From Sporosarcina sp. D27 (GTDB taxonomy: Bacteria; Bacillota; Bacilli; Bacillales_A; Planococcaceae), in the NCBI RefSeq assembly GCF_000586555.1, contig NZ_AZUC01000016.1:25905-89904 (forward strand): a stretch of DNA of 64,000 nucleotides. Direction: 5' to 3'. The notes beneath the pieces were generated by a model that did not search any database, was not told the origin of the DNA, and worked only from the letters and a program-made list of their open reading frames with translations. The position numbers and the translations under genes are program-made. Shown here piece by piece: positions 6,442 to 16,713 of this stretch. Every line of letters begins with the position of its first letter. The stretch's first letter is position 1.

Positions 6442-8718
6442 TTAATTTAAGGAGGAATGTGGAACGAATCCTATCACATTTGTAGGAGATTTAATAAGTG
6501 TCCAACTTCCAACACGATATCCTATTCTAACTTTTTCATTGCGTTTTAAAGAACCCACTTGAGCAAATTTATCTGACGGTCCTTTTTTGATCATACAAGA
6601 ATCGATGTTTACAGTCATTTCGCTATCAAAAGAGATAGTAGGATTATTTACACGAAGAGTAAAATCAATGGCTCTCGCTAAAAAGATTGCGTAGTCAGAT
6701 CTAATAATCTTTTTATCTGTGCCAAACGTTCCATCTTCCAACCCAACTGCTATTCCTCTTGTTATAAGCGCTTGAGCAGCTCCAGATGTAGAATTATTAT
6801 AATCATATTCAAATGTTCTGCTGATCATAAGAGCCATTTCACCGCGTGTAAGAGGTGCATTAGGTTTAAACGTACCATTGTTGTAACCAGAAATAATTTT
6901 TTTATCAACAGCAGATTGAATATAGCCCGATGCAAATGAATTAGCATTTACATCGCTAAAGGTTGTTTTTCTTTTCGTTCCGTCGAGATTTAAAGAACGA
7001 CCAATCATAGCCATAGCTTCCGCACGTGTAACTTGTCTATTTGGATTATAATCACCTTTAGTATCACCCGATACTATGTTGCCTTGTGCTAAGTAGGTGA
7101 TTTCTTTATAAGCTCTATGCTTCGAACTAATATCATTAAATACTCCCGGAGTAGGGAGTTCAGTTATTCCGTCACTCAAAACGAAAGCATTTTTACTTTC
7201 AACGCCTGTATGAGACACGGATTTAATGCCATACGTATATACTTTGCTTCTATTCGCTGTGGTATCTACGTAAACCGTATTACCTTTTGTATTATAAACA
7301 ATGTCCAAAATATTTTTAGGATCTTCATAAGAGCCTTCTTTTGTTCCGTCAAATCGATAGATTACGTATTTTCTTGGGAGAGTACTATTTTTGTCTGTAA
7401 TGGTCAGTTTTGTTTCGGAAGACTCTTTACTTAACGTAACATCGGTTGGGCGAGCAGGTATTGAAGAACCCTTCCAAGGTACAGAAGGCGTTAAAGCTTT
7501 TGAAGGATACATTTGTTGTTTAAGGTATGTAGCATAACCGAGAGCATTGCTGTTAATACTCCTTAATGAGAAATGCATTTGTCCTTTTACACTAGTACTC
7601 CCTCTATTTGCAATTACTTGATTCGTAAGCTCCGTTTTGTTATTCCATGCTTTATCAGCATCGTTTCCGACCTTATAATCAGCCATACCTATGTACAAGT
7701 TCACAGGATGAGCTTTTGCATAAGTTTGGACTTCGTGTCCCCACCAATTTAATAACTTAGTGTAATTTGCGGCTTTATAACTTCTTGACCAATAGATCTG
7801 AGGAGCAATGTAATCAATGCTACCATCTTTGATCCATTGTCTAGTATCCGCGTAAATGTCATCATAGTTACTCATTCCATTAGTATCACTACCAGTAGAA
7901 TCTTGTCCCTTGTTTCTCCAAATTCCAAACGGGGATATGCCATATTGAACATGTGGCTTTGTTGCTTTGATAGTACTGTAGACATTCTTAACTAATTGAT
8001 TGACATTATTACGGCGCCAATCTTCAACTTGTTTGAAAGCCCCTCCATACTTTTTAAAAGCTACTTGATCTTTAAATGTTTCACCCTGTATTTTATAAGG
8101 ATAGAAATAATCATCCATGTGTACAGCGTCAATATCATAATTGGCTACCAATTCTTTTACAGTAGAAACTAAGTACTTTTGTACTTCTGGAAGACCAGGA
8201 TTCAAATAGTATTGATTGCCATATTTCACTACCCACCCAGGATTCTTGCGAGCAATATTATTAGTAGCTAGATCAGTTAATTTCTGTGAAGGCATTGTAA
8301 CGCGATAAGGATTTACCCATGCATGTAGTTCTAACCCACGTTTATGTGCTTCATCTATCATGATTTGTAAAGGATCGTATCCAGGATTCGTCCCTTGATT
8401 CTTACCTGTAATATAGGAAGACCAAGGTGCAAGCTTGGATGGATATAATGCATCGTTTAATGGTTTAGCTTGAAAAATAACAGTATTGAAATGATCGGCT
8501 TTTAGTTTGTCCAATGTGTTTTTTACCCATTGAGTATACGAGGATTTATTCATTCCAGCTTTCATATCAATATTTGTAACGGTTGCAATCCAAGCAGCAC
8601 GCATTTCAGTTTTAGGATGGGTTGTACTAGCGTAGACATTTTGAATTTTAAATACTGGAATAAGCAATACTAAAACTAAAAAAGTTGCTAGATAACGGAC
8701 GAAAAATTTTTTAGACAT
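6442..8718 (-). CDS. Secreted glycoside-hydrolase-like (GHL10/DUF187) protein with SLH and SH3-like domains
   Basis: A 758-residue exported cell-surface protein. Residues 1-30 are a signal peptide ending near VYAS. Residues about 38-400 match the GHL10 (DUF187, YngK-like) TIM-barrel family: EMRAAWIATVTNID, LELHAWVNPYR, IDAVHMDDYFYPY, GISPFGIWRNKG, DYIAPQIYWSR. A fibronectin-like stretch follows (about 430-520). Two clear S-layer homology repeats, with VTRAEAMAMI and LTRGEMALMI, and a weaker third cover about 530-690. An SH3-like segment (VGSWTLIKSPTNVIGFVP) ends the protein. SLH repeats normally bind pyruvylated wall polymers. GHL10 proteins are thought to act on polysaccharide; the substrate is unknown. 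GGGAGGA precedes the ATG. It lies convergent to the SRP RNA gene and between it and dnaX, where B. subtilis has nothing. Confidence 0.88.
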   Translation of the reverse strand: MSKKFFVRYLATFLVLVLLIPVFKIQNVYASTTHPKTEMRAAWIATVTNIDMKAGMNKSSYTQWVKNTLDKLKADHFNTVIFQAKPLNDALYPSKLAPWSSYITGKNQGTNPGYDPLQIMIDEAHKRGLELHAWVNPYRVTMPSQKLTDLATNNIARKNPGWVVKYGNQYYLNPGLPEVQKYLVSTVKELVANYDIDAVHMDDYFYPYKIQGETFKDQVAFKKYGGAFKQVEDWRRNNVNQLVKNVYSTIKATKPHVQYGISPFGIWRNKGQDSTGSDTNGMSNYDDIYADTRQWIKDGSIDYIAPQIYWSRSYKAANYTKLLNWWGHEVQTYAKAHPVNLYIGMADYKVGNDADKAWNNKTELTNQVIANRGSTSVKGQMHFSLRSINSNALGYATYLKQQMYPSKALTPSVPWKGSSIPARPTDVTLSKESSETKLTITDKNSTLPRKYVIYRFDGTKEGSYEDPKNILDIVYNTKGNTVYVDTTANRSKVYTYGIKSVSHTGVESKNAFVLSDGITELPTPGVFNDISSKHRAYKEITYLAQGNIVSGDTKGDYNPNRQVTRAEAMAMIGRSLNLDGTKRKTTFSDVNANSFASGYIQSAVDKKIISGYNNGTFKPNAPLTRGEMALMISRTFEYDYNNSTSGAAQALITRGIAVGLEDGTFGTDKKIIRSDYAIFLARAIDFTLRVNNPTISFDSEMTVNIDSCMIKKGPSDKFAQVGSLKRNEKVRIGYRVGSWTLIKSPTNVIGFVPHSSLN

Positions 8719-9342
8719 TATGAGTGTGTTCCTCCCGAAGATAGTTGTTTGTCCATATATTTAGTGATGAGGATAATAATTAACGTGTACAGAAAAAGAG
8801 AATTTTTTTATCCCCACTAACGCCTCGATAAAATAGGTGTCCATATTTTGAAGGCCGAAGATTCTTTGACTACTTTTGCGCAAAAAAATGATAATAACCT
8901 ATTAATCTTCCAATAAAAGGACCCCGCAATGGATAAGATTACACGAGAAATTTCATTTTAACAGTGGCTTTTTTCCTATTTTTACCGAATTATTTCCAAA
9001 AATGGCCAACGCTAATTTTTAGATTATTATTTAGAAAAGTACACGCTGCGCTAATTACATTAATTATGCTTAAGTACAAGATATTAAGAGTTGACGAATT
9101 GTGAACTTGTTAAAAAACAGTGAATTTATTTAGTTAAACTAACAGAGACCTTGGTAGAATATGATTTTGAAATACTCAGTGATTCAGAATAGAGTTGTCC
9201 TGTCTGTGAAAAACTGCACTGGGAACACAAATTTTTTCTACAAGAAATCATTTGTAAACACCTCTCTCAAACAACGTCTTATTTGTTGGTTTGTGGTATA
9301 CTTGTAGGAATGAATGATGCGAAAAGAAAGGGGAGCGGACGG
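8719..9342. other. Non-coding region between divergent GHL10 gene and dnaX
   Basis: Low-GC sequence with no gene I can support. TATACT at about 9297-9302 could be the dnaX -10 box, with no good -35 at 17 bases. A 10-codon frame at about 8930 behind AAAGGA was judged to be chance. Confidence 0.4.
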
Positions 9343-11127
9343 TTGAGTTATCAAGCTTTTTACCGGGTATACCGGCCTCAGACATTTCACGAAATGTCAG
9401 GACAGCAACACGTAAAACAAACACTTCAAAACGCTCTCCTCCATAACAAAACGACCCACGCCTACTTGTTTTCAGGTCCCCGCGGAACTGGAAAGACGAG
9501 TGCCGCAAAGATATTTGCGAAGGCATTGAATTGCGAAAACGGACCTGCCAAAGAACCATGTAACGAATGTGAGACGTGCCGGACGATCACAGAAGGATCG
9601 AATACAGATGTGATTGAATTTGACGCAGCGTCCAATTCTCGCGTTGAAGAGATGCGGGACATCATTGAAAAGGTTCGCTATGCTCCGGCTTCGTCCAAAT
9701 ACAAAGTCTATATTATTGATGAAGTGCATATGCTTTCCAATTCAGCCTTCAATGCGCTGTTGAAAACGTTGGAAGAACCACCTGCACATGCGGTGTTCAT
9801 CCTAGCAACAACGGAGCCACACAAACTGCCGCTCACAATCATTTCCCGTTGTCAGAGATTCGACTTTAAGCCGATTACTGCTGCAGAGATTGTGGAGCGG
9901 ATGACCCATGTTTTAACAGACGCGAACATTGAAGCTGACGCCAGTGCGCTAAAAGTAATCGCGCAAGCAGCTTCAGGCGGGATGCGGGATGCACTCAGCA
10001 TGCTGGACCAAGTTGTCTCTTTCAGTGGTGATCGAGTTACTGCAGAAGAGGCTCTACTCGTCACAGGATCTGTTGGGGAAGATATCTTCCACCAGCTTGC
10101 GGAAGCTTTGCTCACGAAAGACGCAGGTGCTGCACTGACATTATTAAACCGACTCATTGCAGAAGGAAAAGATGTCTCACGTCTAGCGGAGGATTTAATC
10201 ACATTCTTCCGTGATTTACTGTTATTACGGACAGCGCCTGATCTTACAGACTTACTAGAAGTCGTTTCGGGTGATGAACGTTTCGTTGCACTGGCACAAG
10301 CATTTGAGCCAGATACTTTGTACGCTTATATCGACATTCTAGGAGAAACCCAGCAAGAAATGCGTTTCTCTAATCATGCGAAAGTGTATATTGAATCTGC
10401 ATTATTGAAGATGGTGCAAACGCGTGGAACTTCTAATTCAGGAACAAGCGGTACAGCAGCTTCTCCTGAACTGGAACAAAAGATTGCTACACTGGAACGG
10501 ATTGTTGGAGAATTGCAGCAACAACTTGCTAACGGTGGGGGACATGCTTCGCAAGCAGGTGAGAAAGCACCAACAGCACGCAAAAATTCATCCAACAATG
10601 CCCGTGCATACAAGATTCCGACCGGTAAAGTCCATCAAGTACTCAGTTCTGCGACCAAGCAGGACATTCAAGTGATCCGGGAAGAATGGGCACGCATGAT
10701 GCAGACGATGCAACGTTCACATTCTGCTCTTCTGGAAGAAACAGAGCCAGTAGCAGCATCGGATAGCGCGTTTGTGTTAAAATTCAAATATGAAATCCAT
10801 TGTCTCATGGCGTCTGAAAACGCATCCCTCCGTTCAGGTCTTGCGGAAGCGTTGCGTCAACAAACAGGCAAAGCCTACGACGTAGTTTACGTCCCTGAAG
10901 AGGGATGGCTTAAAGTTAGAGAGGATTTCATCCGCAAGAGTGGGATGTCTAAGCAACCATCTCAAACAGAGGAGAACTCCGCGACTAGCGGTGAACCTTC
11001 CGAAGTTTCGGGGTCTGAAGAACCCCCGGCGTTCCTTGATGGCGCCGAACTGACACAAGAAGACCCGGTCGTGTCGGAAGCAGAAAAAATATTTGGTAAA
11101 GAATTCATTACCGTCCATGACGAGTAA
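9343..11127 (+). CDS. dnaX: DNA polymerase III subunits gamma and tau
   Basis: The clamp-loader ATPase that loads the sliding clamp and couples polymerase to helicase. The product is 594 residues if translation starts at the TTG at 9343, which follows AAAGGGGAG by about 8 bases and gives LSYQAFYRVYRPQTF, matching the family N-terminus. The longer frame from 9283 is unlikely. Visible features: Walker A GPRGTGKTS, four zinc cysteines (C-ENGPAKEP-C-NE-C-ET-C), Walker B IIDEVHML, sensor SRC. The C-terminal third is low-complexity and tau-like. It begins the dnaX-ebfC-recR-yaaL cluster. Confidence 0.96.
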   Translation: MSYQAFYRVYRPQTFHEMSGQQHVKQTLQNALLHNKTTHAYLFSGPRGTGKTSAAKIFAKALNCENGPAKEPCNECETCRTITEGSNTDVIEFDAASNSRVEEMRDIIEKVRYAPASSKYKVYIIDEVHMLSNSAFNALLKTLEEPPAHAVFILATTEPHKLPLTIISRCQRFDFKPITAAEIVERMTHVLTDANIEADASALKVIAQAASGGMRDALSMLDQVVSFSGDRVTAEEALLVTGSVGEDIFHQLAEALLTKDAGAALTLLNRLIAEGKDVSRLAEDLITFFRDLLLLRTAPDLTDLLEVVSGDERFVALAQAFEPDTLYAYIDILGETQQEMRFSNHAKVYIESALLKMVQTRGTSNSGTSGTAASPELEQKIATLERIVGELQQQLANGGGHASQAGEKAPTARKNSSNNARAYKIPTGKVHQVLSSATKQDIQVIREEWARMMQTMQRSHSALLEETEPVAASDSAFVLKFKYEIHCLMASENASLRSGLAEALRQQTGKAYDVVYVPEEGWLKVREDFIRKSGMSKQPSQTEENSATSGEPSEVSGSEEPPAFLDGAELTQEDPVVSEAEKIFGKEFITVHDE

Positions 11128-11153
11128 CTTAACTTAAAGAGGAGGAAACAAGA

Positions 11154-11474
11154 ATGCGTGGTATGGGAAATATGCAAGGCATGATGAAGCAAATGCAAAA
11201 GATGCAAAAGCAAATGGGTGAGGCTCAAGAAAAACTAGGTGAAGAGCGTTTAGAAGGTTCAGCAGGCGGCGGTATGGTGAAAGTGATCGTCTCAGGCGAC
11301 AAAAAAGTTGTCGAAGTCATCGTGGACCCATCAGTTATCGATCCTGAAGATGCTGAAATGTTACAAGACCTGATCGTTATTGCAACTAACGATGCAATGG
11401 AAAAGGCAGAAGAATTAACGAACTCTACGATGGGACAATTCACGAAGGGATTGAACCTTCCAGGGATGTTCTAG
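11154..11474 (+). CDS. yaaK: YbaB/EbfC nucleoid-associated protein
   Basis: A small DNA-binding nucleoid protein of 106 residues. It opens with a methionine- and glutamine-rich coiled segment ([15 protein letters not shown]), then the family core [20 protein letters not shown]. It forms dimers that bind DNA in other bacteria. It lies 26 bases after dnaX, with AGAGGAGG before the ATG, and 11 bases before recR. The dnaX-ebfC-recR order is widely conserved and suggests a link to replication or recombination. Confidence 0.95.
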   Translation: MRGMGNMQGMMKQMQKMQKQMGEAQEKLGEERLEGSAGGGMVKVIVSGDKKVVEVIVDPSVIDPEDAEMLQDLIVIATNDAMEKAEELTNSTMGQFTKGLNLPGMF

Positions 11475-11485
11475 GAGGCAAAACC

Positions 11486-12082
11486 ATGCATTATCCTGAA
11501 CCGATATCTAAACTGATTGACAGTTTTATGAAACTGCCAGGCATCGGCCCGAAAACTGCGGGCCGGCTGGCATTTTTTGTGTTGAGTATGAAAGAAGATA
11601 CAGTGCTCGACTTTGCGAAAGCATTGGTTGATGCCAAACGTAATCTAAGGTTTTGCTCCGTTTGCGGACATATTACAGACATCGATCCGTGTCATATTTG
11701 TCAGGATCAGTCACGAGACCGCACTTTGATTTGTGTAGTCCAAGACCCGAAAGACGTCATTGCCATGGAGAAAATGCGTGATTACAAAGGACTTTATCAT
11801 GTTTTGCATGGTGCAATTTCGCCTATGGATGGTGTTGGGCCTGAGGACATTAACGTCCCCGACTTGCTGAAGCGTCTACAAGATGAGGAAGTTGAAGAGC
11901 TAATTCTAGCAACCAATCCGACGATCGAAGGCGAAGCAACTGCGATGTACATTTCGCGTCTTGTGAAACCGTCTGGCATTCCAACGAGTCGAATCGCTCA
12001 CGGGTTACCGGTTGGTGGAGATCTGGAGTACGCAGATGAAGTGACGCTGTCTAAAGCTTTAGAAGGGCGGCGACAACTGTGA
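11486..12082 (+). CDS. recR: Recombination mediator protein RecR
   Basis: RecR works with RecO and RecF to load RecA on gapped DNA. The 198-residue product has the expected layout: helix-hairpin-helix ([15 protein letters not shown]), four-cysteine zinc finger ([16 protein letters not shown]), Toprim domain ([15 protein letters not shown] ... [20 protein letters not shown]). Its TGA overlaps the GTG of the next gene by four bases, implying translational coupling. Confidence 0.97.
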   Translation: MHYPEPISKLIDSFMKLPGIGPKTAGRLAFFVLSMKEDTVLDFAKALVDAKRNLRFCSVCGHITDIDPCHICQDQSRDRTLICVVQDPKDVIAMEKMRDYKGLYHVLHGAISPMDGVGPEDINVPDLLKRLQDEEVEELILATNPTIEGEATAMYISRLVKPSGIPTSRIAHGLPVGGDLEYADEVTLSKALEGRRQL

Positions 12083-12309
12083 GACGGTCAGGGGGACTGT
12101 TTCGCAGGAAGAATAAGCTGAAACGAGAATACGATGAAAAGTTACGGACATTGATGGTAGATACACGAGAAGAGTGGGAGCAGGCAAAATCGATTGAAAA
12201 GTATGCGGATGATTTCGATCAGGAAGTTGTGATTCGAAAAAAAATCGCTGAAAGCAATCATTTCTATTTGTACAAAGAAGCTAAAATTAGAAATCTTGGC
12301 ATCGAGTGA
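12079..12309 (+). CDS. yaaL: YaaL family protein (DUF2508)
   Basis: A 76-residue, highly charged helical protein of unknown function. It starts with a GTG overlapping the recR stop. The order recR-yaaL-bofA is the same as in B. subtilis, and the sequence ([18 protein letters not shown] ... [10 protein letters not shown]) fits the DUF2508 family. Confidence 0.85.
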   Translation: MRRSGGLFRRKNKLKREYDEKLRTLMVDTREEWEQAKSIEKYADDFDQEVVIRKKIAESNHFYLYKEAKIRNLGIE

Positions 12310-12331
12310 ACTAAACAACGATTGCTTTGCA

Positions 12332-12351
12332 TAGACTGCTAGTAGTCTATT
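12332..12351. repeat. Inverted repeat upstream of bofA
   Basis: ATAGACT and AGTCTAT separated by six bases, ending 5 bases before the bofA ribosome site (AAAGGGGG). It could be an operator or a translation-affecting hairpin. Confidence 0.4.
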
Positions 12352-12372
12352 GTAAAGGGGGCAACTTCTGCT

Positions 12373-12636
12373 ATGAAAGTTGCTATAATTCTTGCACTCG
12401 GTGTTGTCCTGCTCTTCGTTCTGCGTTTGACCAAGCCCCAACTGCAAACAGCTGCTGAAAAGCTGTCCATTTTATGGTTTAGACTCGCTTTTGCGTTTTT
12501 AATTCTATTCATCCTCAACATCGCAGGCGGGTTTGTTGGATTGTACGTGCCGATTAATATTGGATCAGGCTTTTTATTGGCAGTGCTTGGTATTCCAGGA
12601 TTGGCGTCTTTACTAGTCCTGGCAGTTTTCTTGTAA
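12373..12636 (+). CDS. bofA: BofA, inhibitor of pro-sigma-K processing
   Basis: An 87-residue integral membrane protein. It has two or three hydrophobic segments and the family motif NIAGGFVGLYVPIN near the middle, with a C-terminal LGIPGLASLLVLAVFL. In B. subtilis BofA and SpoIVFA hold the SpoIVFB protease inactive in the outer forespore membrane until late sporulation. The ATG follows AAAGGGGG. csfB, which follows at some distance in B. subtilis, is absent here. Confidence 0.94.
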   Translation: MKVAIILALGVVLLFVLRLTKPQLQTAAEKLSILWFRLAFAFLILFILNIAGGFVGLYVPINIGSGFLLAVLGIPGLASLLVLAVFL

Positions 12637-12666
12637 GGGTGAATAGTTGAAAGATGTCCTACCACG

Positions 12667-12696
12667 AAGTCAGCCAATGTGTGCTGACTTTTTTTA
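12667..12696 (+). terminator. Terminator after bofA
   Basis: AGTCAGC pairs with GCTGACT, then a T run. Confidence 0.75.
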
Positions 12697-12740
12697 CATA
12701 GAAGATGGAGCAAAATCTCATGAGGAAGGAGGAGAAACGA

Positions 12741-14189
12741 ATGGATCATACAAAAAGACCTGTAGTGGAGGCACTACAGACCTTTATAGGGTCACAGCCC
12801 GTATCTTTCCATGTACCTGGACATAAGCACGGCTTGCTTTCAGGACTACCCGAGGATCTTAAAGCTGCACTACGATACGATGTAACAGAATTGACAGGAC
12901 TGGATGATCTGCACGCACCTACTGAAATGCTTGCAGAAGCACAAATGATGTTGGCAGATGTATATGGAGCGGACCAAAGCTTTTTCCTAGTGAATGGTTC
13001 TACAGTTGGTAACCTTGCAATGATCCGTACAGTTTGTGCACCGGGTGATACGTTGCTCGTACAACGCAACGCCCACAAATCTGTGTTTCATGCAGTAGAG
13101 TTGTCAGGTGCACAAGCTGTTCTACTTACACCGGAGTGGGACGAAGCAACTTGCACAGCAGGCGCAGTTTCAACGACAACTGTGGAGGATGCGTTAGAAC
13201 GGTATCCAGATGCAAAAGGCGTAATCGTTACATACCCGACGTATTATGGAACAACAGGTAGTGACTTGCAGACAATTGTTGAAAAAGCGCACGAAAAGGG
13301 TATACCTGTACTTGTAGATGAAGCACATGGTGCGCATTTTGTAGTTGGTACTCCATTTCCGGTATCTGCGCTTAGTCTTGGTGCAGATATTGTTGTTCAA
13401 TCGGCACACAAAACATTGTCCGCGATGACCCAAGCATCTTTTCTACATGCTAACTCACAGTTAGTAGATATAGACCGATTGGCTCGCATACTTTCCATGC
13501 TACAAACAAGTAGTCCATCGTATGTGTTACTCGCCTCTCTTGACGATGCACGAGCGATGATTGCTGCCTATTCAGAGGATGACAAGCAATCATTTCTCGC
13601 GTGGCGTGGTGAATTTATCGATCAGCTTAGTAAGATAAAAGATCTTGAAGTGATCGAGACAGAAGATCCATTGAAAATTCTACTTCGACCAAAAGAAGAA
13701 TCCGGCTATACACTTCAGCATTCATTGGAAGAGATGGGGATCTATACAGAACTCGCAGACGAACGCCAAGTGTTATTCGTACTTCCTTTGTTACCTGAAG
13801 CGATTTCATACCCTACAGATTCCATTTGTGCAGCAGTCGAGTCAGCAGTACAACTTTTGCAAAGAGACTCTGAGCAGGTTCCTGAAAAGGATGAATCAAA
13901 TGAAGAAGAGTCGCGTAAGTTGATAATTACAACAAGCTCCCATTCCAAGAAAGATACGGAATGGGTACCTGCAGAGTCGGCAAATGGTTTTCAAGCAGCT
14001 GCAGCAATTATTCCGTACCCACCAGGAATCCCGCTGGTTTTGAGCGGAGAACAATTGAATGCACAGCTAATTCAAGAGGTATGTCATATGATGGAGTCAG
14101 GGGCAAAGTTTCAAGGAGCAGTTAGAGTAAATGGACCAACAACGGAATTTGAAGTGTTGAGTGCACAAGGAGAAGATTGGAATGGCTAA
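12741..14189 (+). CDS. yaaO: Orn/Lys/Arg decarboxylase family protein (YaaO-like)
   Basis: A PLP-dependent fold type I decarboxylase-like enzyme of 482 residues; relatives make polyamines or cadaverine from basic amino acids. Start is the ATG at 12741 after GGAGGAG; an upstream frame from 12705 lacks a good site. Visible motifs: [10 protein letters not shown], the [12 protein letters not shown] segment, [11 protein letters not shown], the PLP-binding VDEAHGAHF and the Schiff-base lysine in [15 protein letters not shown]-terminal Orn_DC_C-like domain follows ([14 protein letters not shown]). The substrate cannot be read from sequence; B. subtilis YaaO is itself poorly defined. It overlaps tmk by 8 bases. 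Confidence 0.9.
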   Translation: MDHTKRPVVEALQTFIGSQPVSFHVPGHKHGLLSGLPEDLKAALRYDVTELTGLDDLHAPTEMLAEAQMMLADVYGADQSFFLVNGSTVGNLAMIRTVCAPGDTLLVQRNAHKSVFHAVELSGAQAVLLTPEWDEATCTAGAVSTTTVEDALERYPDAKGVIVTYPTYYGTTGSDLQTIVEKAHEKGIPVLVDEAHGAHFVVGTPFPVSALSLGADIVVQSAHKTLSAMTQASFLHANSQLVDIDRLARILSMLQTSSPSYVLLASLDDARAMIAAYSEDDKQSFLAWRGEFIDQLSKIKDLEVIETEDPLKILLRPKEESGYTLQHSLEEMGIYTELADERQVLFVLPLLPEAISYPTDSICAAVESAVQLLQRDSEQVPEKDESNEEESRKLIITTSSHSKKDTEWVPAESANGFQAAAAIIPYPPGIPLVLSGEQLNAQLIQEVCHMMESGAKFQGAVRVNGPTTEFEVLSAQGEDWNG

Positions 14190-14811
14190 AGGAATTTTCA
14201 TCACATTCGAAGGACCAGAAGGCGCAGGGAAGACGACAGTTATTAAAGAAATTCATAACCGTTTGCAACAACAAGGAAAATATTCGGTTTTAACACGGGA
14301 GCCTGGCGGGATCCGAATTGCAGAGAAAATCCGGACGATTATTTTAGATAATGATCATGAAGAAATGGATGGCAGGACAGAGGCATTATTATACGCCGCT
14401 GCAAGACGACAACATCTAACGGAGAAGGTCATCCCAGCTCTGGAAGAGGGGGCGATTGTCCTTTGTGATCGGTTCGTGGATAGCTCTCTCGCGTACCAAG
14501 GGTATGCAAGAGGTCTAGGTATCGATGAAGTGTTCGCGGTAAACGAATTTGCGATCAATGGACTCATGCCTGATCATACAATCTACTTTGACTTATCTCC
14601 GGAAGCTGGTTTAGCAAGAATTGCAGGGAGTGGTGAACGAGAACAAAACCGTTTGGATAATGAAACGTTGCAATTTCATAAAGACGTCGCAGAAGGTTAC
14701 CGTCTCGTACAGAAACGATTTCCAAAACGGATTCAACCCATTGATGCGAGTGGCTCGGTAGAAGAAGTTACAGAAATTGTATGGAAAACGATTGCATCAT
14801 TCATTTCTTAA
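14182..14811 (+). CDS. tmk: Thymidylate kinase
   Basis: Phosphorylates dTMP to dTDP for DNA synthesis. The 209-residue product starts at the ATG at 14182 (AAGGAGA upstream), giving [20 protein letters not shown] with the P-loop. The DRY-like motif is [18 protein letters not shown], and the lid region contains [14 protein letters not shown]. The start overlaps the yaaO stop, so the two are probably translationally coupled. Confidence 0.97.
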   Translation: MAKGIFITFEGPEGAGKTTVIKEIHNRLQQQGKYSVLTREPGGIRIAEKIRTIILDNDHEEMDGRTEALLYAAARRQHLTEKVIPALEEGAIVLCDRFVDSSLAYQGYARGLGIDEVFAVNEFAINGLMPDHTIYFDLSPEAGLARIAGSGEREQNRLDNETLQFHKDVAEGYRLVQKRFPKRIQPIDASGSVEEVTEIVWKTIASFIS

Positions 14812-14831
14812 GCCATTTCATGATATAATAA

Positions 14832-15188
<357 letters not shown>

Positions 15189-15209
15189 TTCATATCGGAG
15201 TGAATTTTA

Positions 15210-15650
15210 ATGAAAGTTAATAATGAGTATCGCACGGGCCTCGATAAATTGCGTAACGACCCGTTAAAGTCTCCTCAAGGTGGGGAGCGATTTGGTCAAA
15301 TGGTTCAAAAACAAGAATCACGCCTGCATGGAGAACAGATTACTCGTCTACTTGGCGACATTTCCAGCGCAGGTGACCGGCTTGCCCGGTCTCGCAACCT
15401 ACGGGACATGGCTAAATTTAAAATGCTTGTCAAACGTTTTCTAAAAGAGTCTGTCGAAACCGGTCTAGGTCTGAAGCAGTCACATACGTGGAACCAGTAC
15501 GGAGAAGGACGGCGGTTACAAATTGTTGAAACAATTGATCAGAAGCTAATCGAATTAGCGGAACAATTGCTTCAAGATGAAGAATCATCCGTGGAACTTC
15601 TCGCTAAAATTGGTGAAATCAAAGGACTTCTCATCAATCTATATACATGA
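15210..15650 (+). CDS. yaaR: YaaR family protein (DUF327)
   Basis: A 146-residue cytoplasmic helical protein of unknown function. The core (LLGDISSAGDRLARSRNLRD then KFKMLVKRFLKESVETGLGL) is typical of DUF327. It is followed by a strong terminator, yet the location between darA and holB is conserved across Bacilli. Confidence 0.92.
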   Translation: MKVNNEYRTGLDKLRNDPLKSPQGGERFGQMVQKQESRLHGEQITRLLGDISSAGDRLARSRNLRDMAKFKMLVKRFLKESVETGLGLKQSHTWNQYGEGRRLQIVETIDQKLIELAEQLLQDEESSVELLAKIGEIKGLLINLYT

Positions 15651-15651
15651 G

Positions 15652-15686
15652 GACGTTTTCTGATACATAAGAAAACGTCTTTTTTA
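15652..15686 (+). terminator. Terminator after yaaR
   Basis: GACGTTTTC pairs with GAAAACGTC, followed by TTTTTT. Confidence 0.85.
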
Positions 15687-15705
15687 TACGAAAGGAGGCA
15701 GCCGT

Positions 15706-16713
15706 ATGGAAAAGCAGTTAAACAGTCGAATCGCTACAGAACAGCCGGCAGTTGCTGCTAGATTCAGTGCTGCCTACCGCAATCATCGGATTGGTCATGC
15801 TTATATATTTGATGGCGAAAAAGGGATTGGGAAACAAGAGGCTGCATTATACTTCGCCCAATTATTATTGTGTGAGCATCCAAACGAAAATGTTCCATGT
15901 GAAACATGTAGCGCCTGCAAGCGCATCGCATCAGGAAATCACCCAAACATCTTAACGATTGAACCTGATGGTCAAGACATAAAAAAAGAACAAATGGCAG
16001 GATTACTCTCAGTTATGACGAAAAAGGGATATGAGAGTGGACGCCGTATTTATATGATTGGTCAAGCTCATCGAATGAATACAGCCGCAGCTAATGCACT
16101 CCTCAAATTTTTAGAAGAACCTGAAGGGGATGTGACGGCAATATTGCTGACAGATGCCTATCATATGGTATTGCCAACAATTCAGTCGAGATGTCAACGT
16201 ATTTCTTTCCTACCACCACAGCGGGAACAGCTGTTGGAAACCTTGAAAGCTGAAGGGATTTCTCCTTCACTTGCAGCTACGGTTACTTCACTAACTGCGG
16301 ATTCAACCCGCGCTGCTGAACTTGCAGTAGACGAGCAGTTTGTAAGTTTGCGAAAAACAGTGGTAAAATTAGTTCAAGCCATCGATTTGAACGTAACAGA
16401 CGCATTATTACTCATCCAGTCTGAATGGGCGCCATTCTTGAAAGAAAAAGTAGATACCGAGATGGGGCTGGACTTGCTTCTGTACATGTACCGTGATATC
16501 GTGGCGAAGAAAGCGGGACTGTCTGCAACACCCGCATACCCGGATTTAGATGAATTCATAACAAGTTTAGCAATGAAAATGACTTATGATCAATTGTCCA
16601 CAATCTTGGAATCAGTTTTGCAGGCAAAAAAGCAATTGCATCGCAATATGCACCGGACGCTTTTAATGGAGCAATTGGTGCTCAGTATGCAGGAGGGGTT
16701 ATTCGTTGTATAA
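15706..16713 (+). CDS. holB: DNA polymerase III delta prime subunit
   Basis: Clamp-loader subunit, paralogous to the DnaX ATPase domain. The 335-residue product keeps a P-loop-like GEKGIGKQ, a four-cysteine zinc module (C-ETCSA-C pattern after NENVPCET), and the SRC motif (IQSRCQRI). AAAGGAGG precedes the ATG. Its last 8 bases overlap the TTG start of ricT. Confidence 0.95.
   Translation: MEKQLNSRIATEQPAVAARFSAAYRNHRIGHAYIFDGEKGIGKQEAALYFAQLLLCEHPNENVPCETCSACKRIASGNHPNILTIEPDGQDIKKEQMAGLLSVMTKKGYESGRRIYMIGQAHRMNTAAANALLKFLEEPEGDVTAILLTDAYHMVLPTIQSRCQRISFLPPQREQLLETLKAEGISPSLAATVTSLTADSTRAAELAVDEQFVSLRKTVVKLVQAIDLNVTDALLLIQSEWAPFLKEKVDTEMGLDLLLYMYRDIVAKKAGLSATPAYPDLDEFITSLAMKMTYDQLSTILESVLQAKKQLHRNMHRTLLMEQLVLSMQEGLFVV

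Noticed and set aside
8930..8962. A 10-codon frame after AAAGGA in the region between the GHL10 gene and dnaX
   Set aside because: The product has no recognisable signal or pheromone-like pattern and there is no partner regulator nearby. A chance frame is more likely.
9283..9342. A longer dnaX start at 9283
   Set aside because: The added 20 residues do not match the family, the region contains the likely -10 box, and the TTG at 9343 has a good ribosome site.
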